From contig CAXUEX010000182.1 in the NCBI GenBank assembly GCA_964250215.1, positions 1 through 5,234 of the forward strand: 5,234 nucleotides of DNA, given 5' to 3'. Under the pieces are notes generated by a model, which searched no databases, was not told where the DNA came from, and saw only the letters and a list, made by a program, of their open reading frames with translations. The translations under genes were made by a program, and so were the position numbers. This document shows, in pieces, positions 3,584 to 5,234 of this stretch; position 1 is the first letter of the stretch; the number at the start of each line of letters is the position of its first letter. This DNA comes from DAIDJM01 sp964250215 (GTDB taxonomy: Bacteria > Pseudomonadota > Alphaproteobacteria > Acetobacterales > Acetobacteraceae).

Positions 3584-5234
3584 TCAGACAATGATCGCCG
3601 AGCGCTCCAGCGTGGCCCGCACCCAGGCGGCCGCCGCGTCCTCGTCGAACAGCTCGGCCAGCTTGGCCATCATCGTGCCGCCCAGCTCCTCGGCATCGAC
3701 GATGGTGACGGCGCGGCGGTAATACCGCGTGACGTCGTGGCCGATGCCGATGGCGATGAGCTCGGCCACGTCGCGGCTTTCGATATCGTGGATCACCTGG
3801 CGCAGATGGCGTTCCAGGTAGTTGCCGGGGTTCACCGAAAGCGTGCTGTCATCCACCGGCGCACCGTCACTGATCACCATCAGGATGCGGCGGTGCTCGG
3901 GGCGGGCCAGCAGCCGGCGATAGGCCCATAGCAGCGCCTCGCCGTCGATGTTCTCCTTCAGCAGGCCTTCGCGCAGCATGAGGCCGAGATTTTTGCGCGC
4001 GCGGCGCCAGGGCGCGTCGGCGGATTTGTAGACGATATGCCGAAGATCGTTGAGCCGGCCGGGGTTTTTCGGCTTGCCGTCCCCCACCCAGCGCTCGCGC
4101 GCCTGGCCGCCTTTCCAGGCCCGCGTGGTGAAGCCCAAGATTTCCACCTTCACGCCGCAACGTTCCAGCGTGCGCGCCAGAATGTCGCCGCACATGGCCG
4201 CCACCGTGATGGGCCGGCCGCGCATGGAGCCGGAATTGTCGATGAGCAGCGAAACGACCGTGTCGCGGAAATCGGTCTCGCGCTCGCGCTTGTAGGACAG
4301 CGACTGCATCGGGTTGACGATCACCCGCGCCAGCCGCCCGGCATCGAGCATGCCCTCCTCCAGGTCGAAATCCCAGGCGCGCGTCTGCTGCGCCATCAGC
4401 CGGCGCTGCAACCGGTTGGCGAGGCGCGAGACGACGCCCTGCAGATGTTGCAATTGCTGATCGAGCAGCTGGCGCAGGCGCGTGAGCTCGTCGGCGTCGC
4501 ACAATTCCTCGGCCGCCACCTCTTCGTCGTGCGCGCGGCTGTAGGCGCGATACGGGCTGATCTCGGCGGGCTCGGGGGTTTGCCGCGGCTGCGGGCCGGC
4601 GGGCTGATCGTCGGTGCCGGCATCGGCCTCGTCCTCGGCCGGTTCTTCGGCTTGCGCGGCCTCGGTCTCGGCGCTGGCCGCCAGCATCTGTTCCGGCTCG
4701 GCCGCCTGCGAGGCTTCGTTCTCGGCCGCGTTCTCCTGCGCGCCGCTCTGCTCGCCGGTTTCCTCCGCGTCCTGTTCCGGTTCCGGCTCGGCCTCCGCTT
4801 CGGCCGCCGCCAGGTTCATCGCCGCGAGCAGCCGGCGGGCGGCGCGGGCATAGGCGAGCTGGTCGTTCTGCGCGGCGGCCAGGTCTTCCAGGGCCAGCTT
4901 CGCGCCCTCGCCCATGGTGTCGCGCCACATCGCGAGCACGCGCTGCGCCGATTTGGGCGCCGGCTCGCCGGTCATGCGCTCGCGGGCGAGCAGAGCCAAC
5001 GCGGCGGCGGGGGAAAGCTGGTCCCGCCGGGTCATTTTTTCGGTGCCGTCGGCCTCGCAGCCCTCGGCCAGCTTGGCGCGCAGATTGGCCGCGACGCCGG
5101 CCATGTGGCGGCTGCCGACGCTTTCCACGCGCGCCTGCTCCAGCGCGTCGTACACGCCGCGCGCCTCGCGCTCGGCCGGCAGGCGGGCGGCGTGAACCAG
5201 GTCGTCGTGCAGCCGCAACCGCAGCGCCATGCTG
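3584..5234 (-). CDS. cobT: Aerobic cobaltochelatase subunit CobT, 5'-truncated by the window edge
   Basis: CobT works with CobS as an AAA+-type chaperone pair for CobN, inserting cobalt into hydrogenobyrinic acid a,c-diamide with ATP hydrolysis in the cytoplasm (aerobic B12 route). The frame is open to the right edge; the visible Met at 5230 lies inside the conserved ALRLRLHDD...HAARLP segment and is almost certainly internal. Counting from that Met gives 548 residues, against about 630 in known CobT, so roughly the first 60 or more are missing. In order: conserved REARGVYDALEQARVE (21-36) and RHMAGVAANL (41-50); an acidic linker at 141-210 with 24 Glu/Asp and no Lys/Arg; RAWDFDLEEGMLDAGRLARV (284-303); and a VWA domain with MIDAS D331-N-S333-G-S335, Thr368/369 and the SDGAPVDD aspartates (454-461). 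The C-terminal NPGNYLERHLRQVIHDIE, GIGHDVTRYY and LGGTMMAKLAELFDE are hallmark CobT sequence, followed by a short Ala-rich tail. This is not the CobT/CobU-type phosphoribosyltransferase that shares the symbol. Confidence 0.96.
   Translation of the reverse strand, partial: SMALRLRLHDDLVHAARLPAEREARGVYDALEQARVESVGSRHMAGVAANLRAKLAEGCEADGTEKMTRRDQLSPAAALALLARERMTGEPAPKSAQRVLAMWRDTMGEGAKLALEDLAAAQNDQLAYARAARRLLAAMNLAAAEAEAEPEPEQDAEETGEQSGAQENAAENEASQAAEPEQMLAASAETEAAQAEEPAEDEADAGTDDQPAGPQPRQTPEPAEISPYRAYSRAHDEEVAAEELCDADELTRLRQLLDQQLQHLQGVVSRLANRLQRRLMAQQTRAWDFDLEEGMLDAGRLARVIVNPMQSLSYKRERETDFRDTVVSLLIDNSGSMRGRPITVAAMCGDILARTLERCGVKVEILGFTTRAWKGGQARERWVGDGKPKNPGRLNDLRHIVYKSADAPWRRARKNLGLMLREGLLKENIDGEALLWAYRRLLARPEHRRILMVISDGAPVDDSTLSVNPGNYLERHLRQVIHDIESRDVAELIAIGIGHDVTRYYRRAVTIVDAEELGGTMMAKLAELFDEDAAAAWVRATLERSAIIV

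Noticed and set aside
3867..4928. 353-residue Arg/Gly/Ala-rich reading frame inside cobT, same strand
   Set aside because: Typical alternative-frame shadow in GC-rich coding DNA; no recognisable domain, and cobT is conserved throughout.
1..5234. tRNA, rRNA, CRISPR array, insertion sequence or toxin-antitoxin module
   Set aside because: No cloverleaf, repeat-spacer array, transposase or IS terminal repeats, or small paired ORFs with credible starts were seen on either strand.

Overview
The window looks like chromosome from a high-GC, aerobic alphaproteobacterium. A Rhodospirillales/Acetobacteraceae-type origin is plausible but not proven. The main evidence is an aerobic-type cobaltochelatase subunit CobT (cobalamin pathway of Alphaproteobacteria and relatives) at roughly 70% GC, next to a long TonB-dependent outer-membrane receptor, which implies a Gram-negative envelope. 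Every gene I can support lies on the minus strand, so transcription runs right to left.

Layout from right to left, in the direction of transcription. (1) Positions 3584-5234 carry cobT, cut at its 5' end by the window edge. The visible part has the conserved N-terminal half, a strongly acidic Glu/Ala linker and a C-terminal VWA domain with an intact DxSxS MIDAS motif. (2) Positions 3368-3583 are a 216-nt intergenic region. It holds an 11-bp-arm inverted repeat just after the cobT stop, a perfect 10-bp palindrome, a 9-bp direct repeat and a possible 16-codon upstream ORF whose stop overlaps the receptor's Shine-Dalgarno. I see no credible cobalamin riboswitch. (3) Positions 407-3367 encode a 986-residue TonB-dependent receptor with signal peptide, Gln/Gly/Asn-rich spacer, TonB box, plug, large extracellular loops with three close cysteine pairs, and a C-terminal Phe. 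(4) Positions 120-406 are a 287-nt gap with two hairpin-forming elements, a T-rich tract and a candidate promoter with an overlapping inverted repeat. (5) Positions 1-119 hold the first 39 codons of a secreted protein gene that leaves through the left edge.

How the genes may relate: CobT is the chaperone-like partner of CobS and CobN in ATP-dependent cobalt insertion into hydrogenobyrinic acid a,c-diamide. A TonB-dependent receptor beside it could take up a corrinoid, a metal complex or something unrelated. The receptor is much longer than BtuB and has no riboswitch, so adjacency is the only link. Base composition falls from about 70-80% GC in the sampled cobT lines, through about 75% in the receptor's N-terminal coding part, to about 52-57% in much of its barrel and in the left end. 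This suggests a different history for the receptor barrel and the left flank. I do not see a clearly new biological system; the best leads are the unannotated left-edge gene, the structured intergenic DNA and the composition break inside the receptor.
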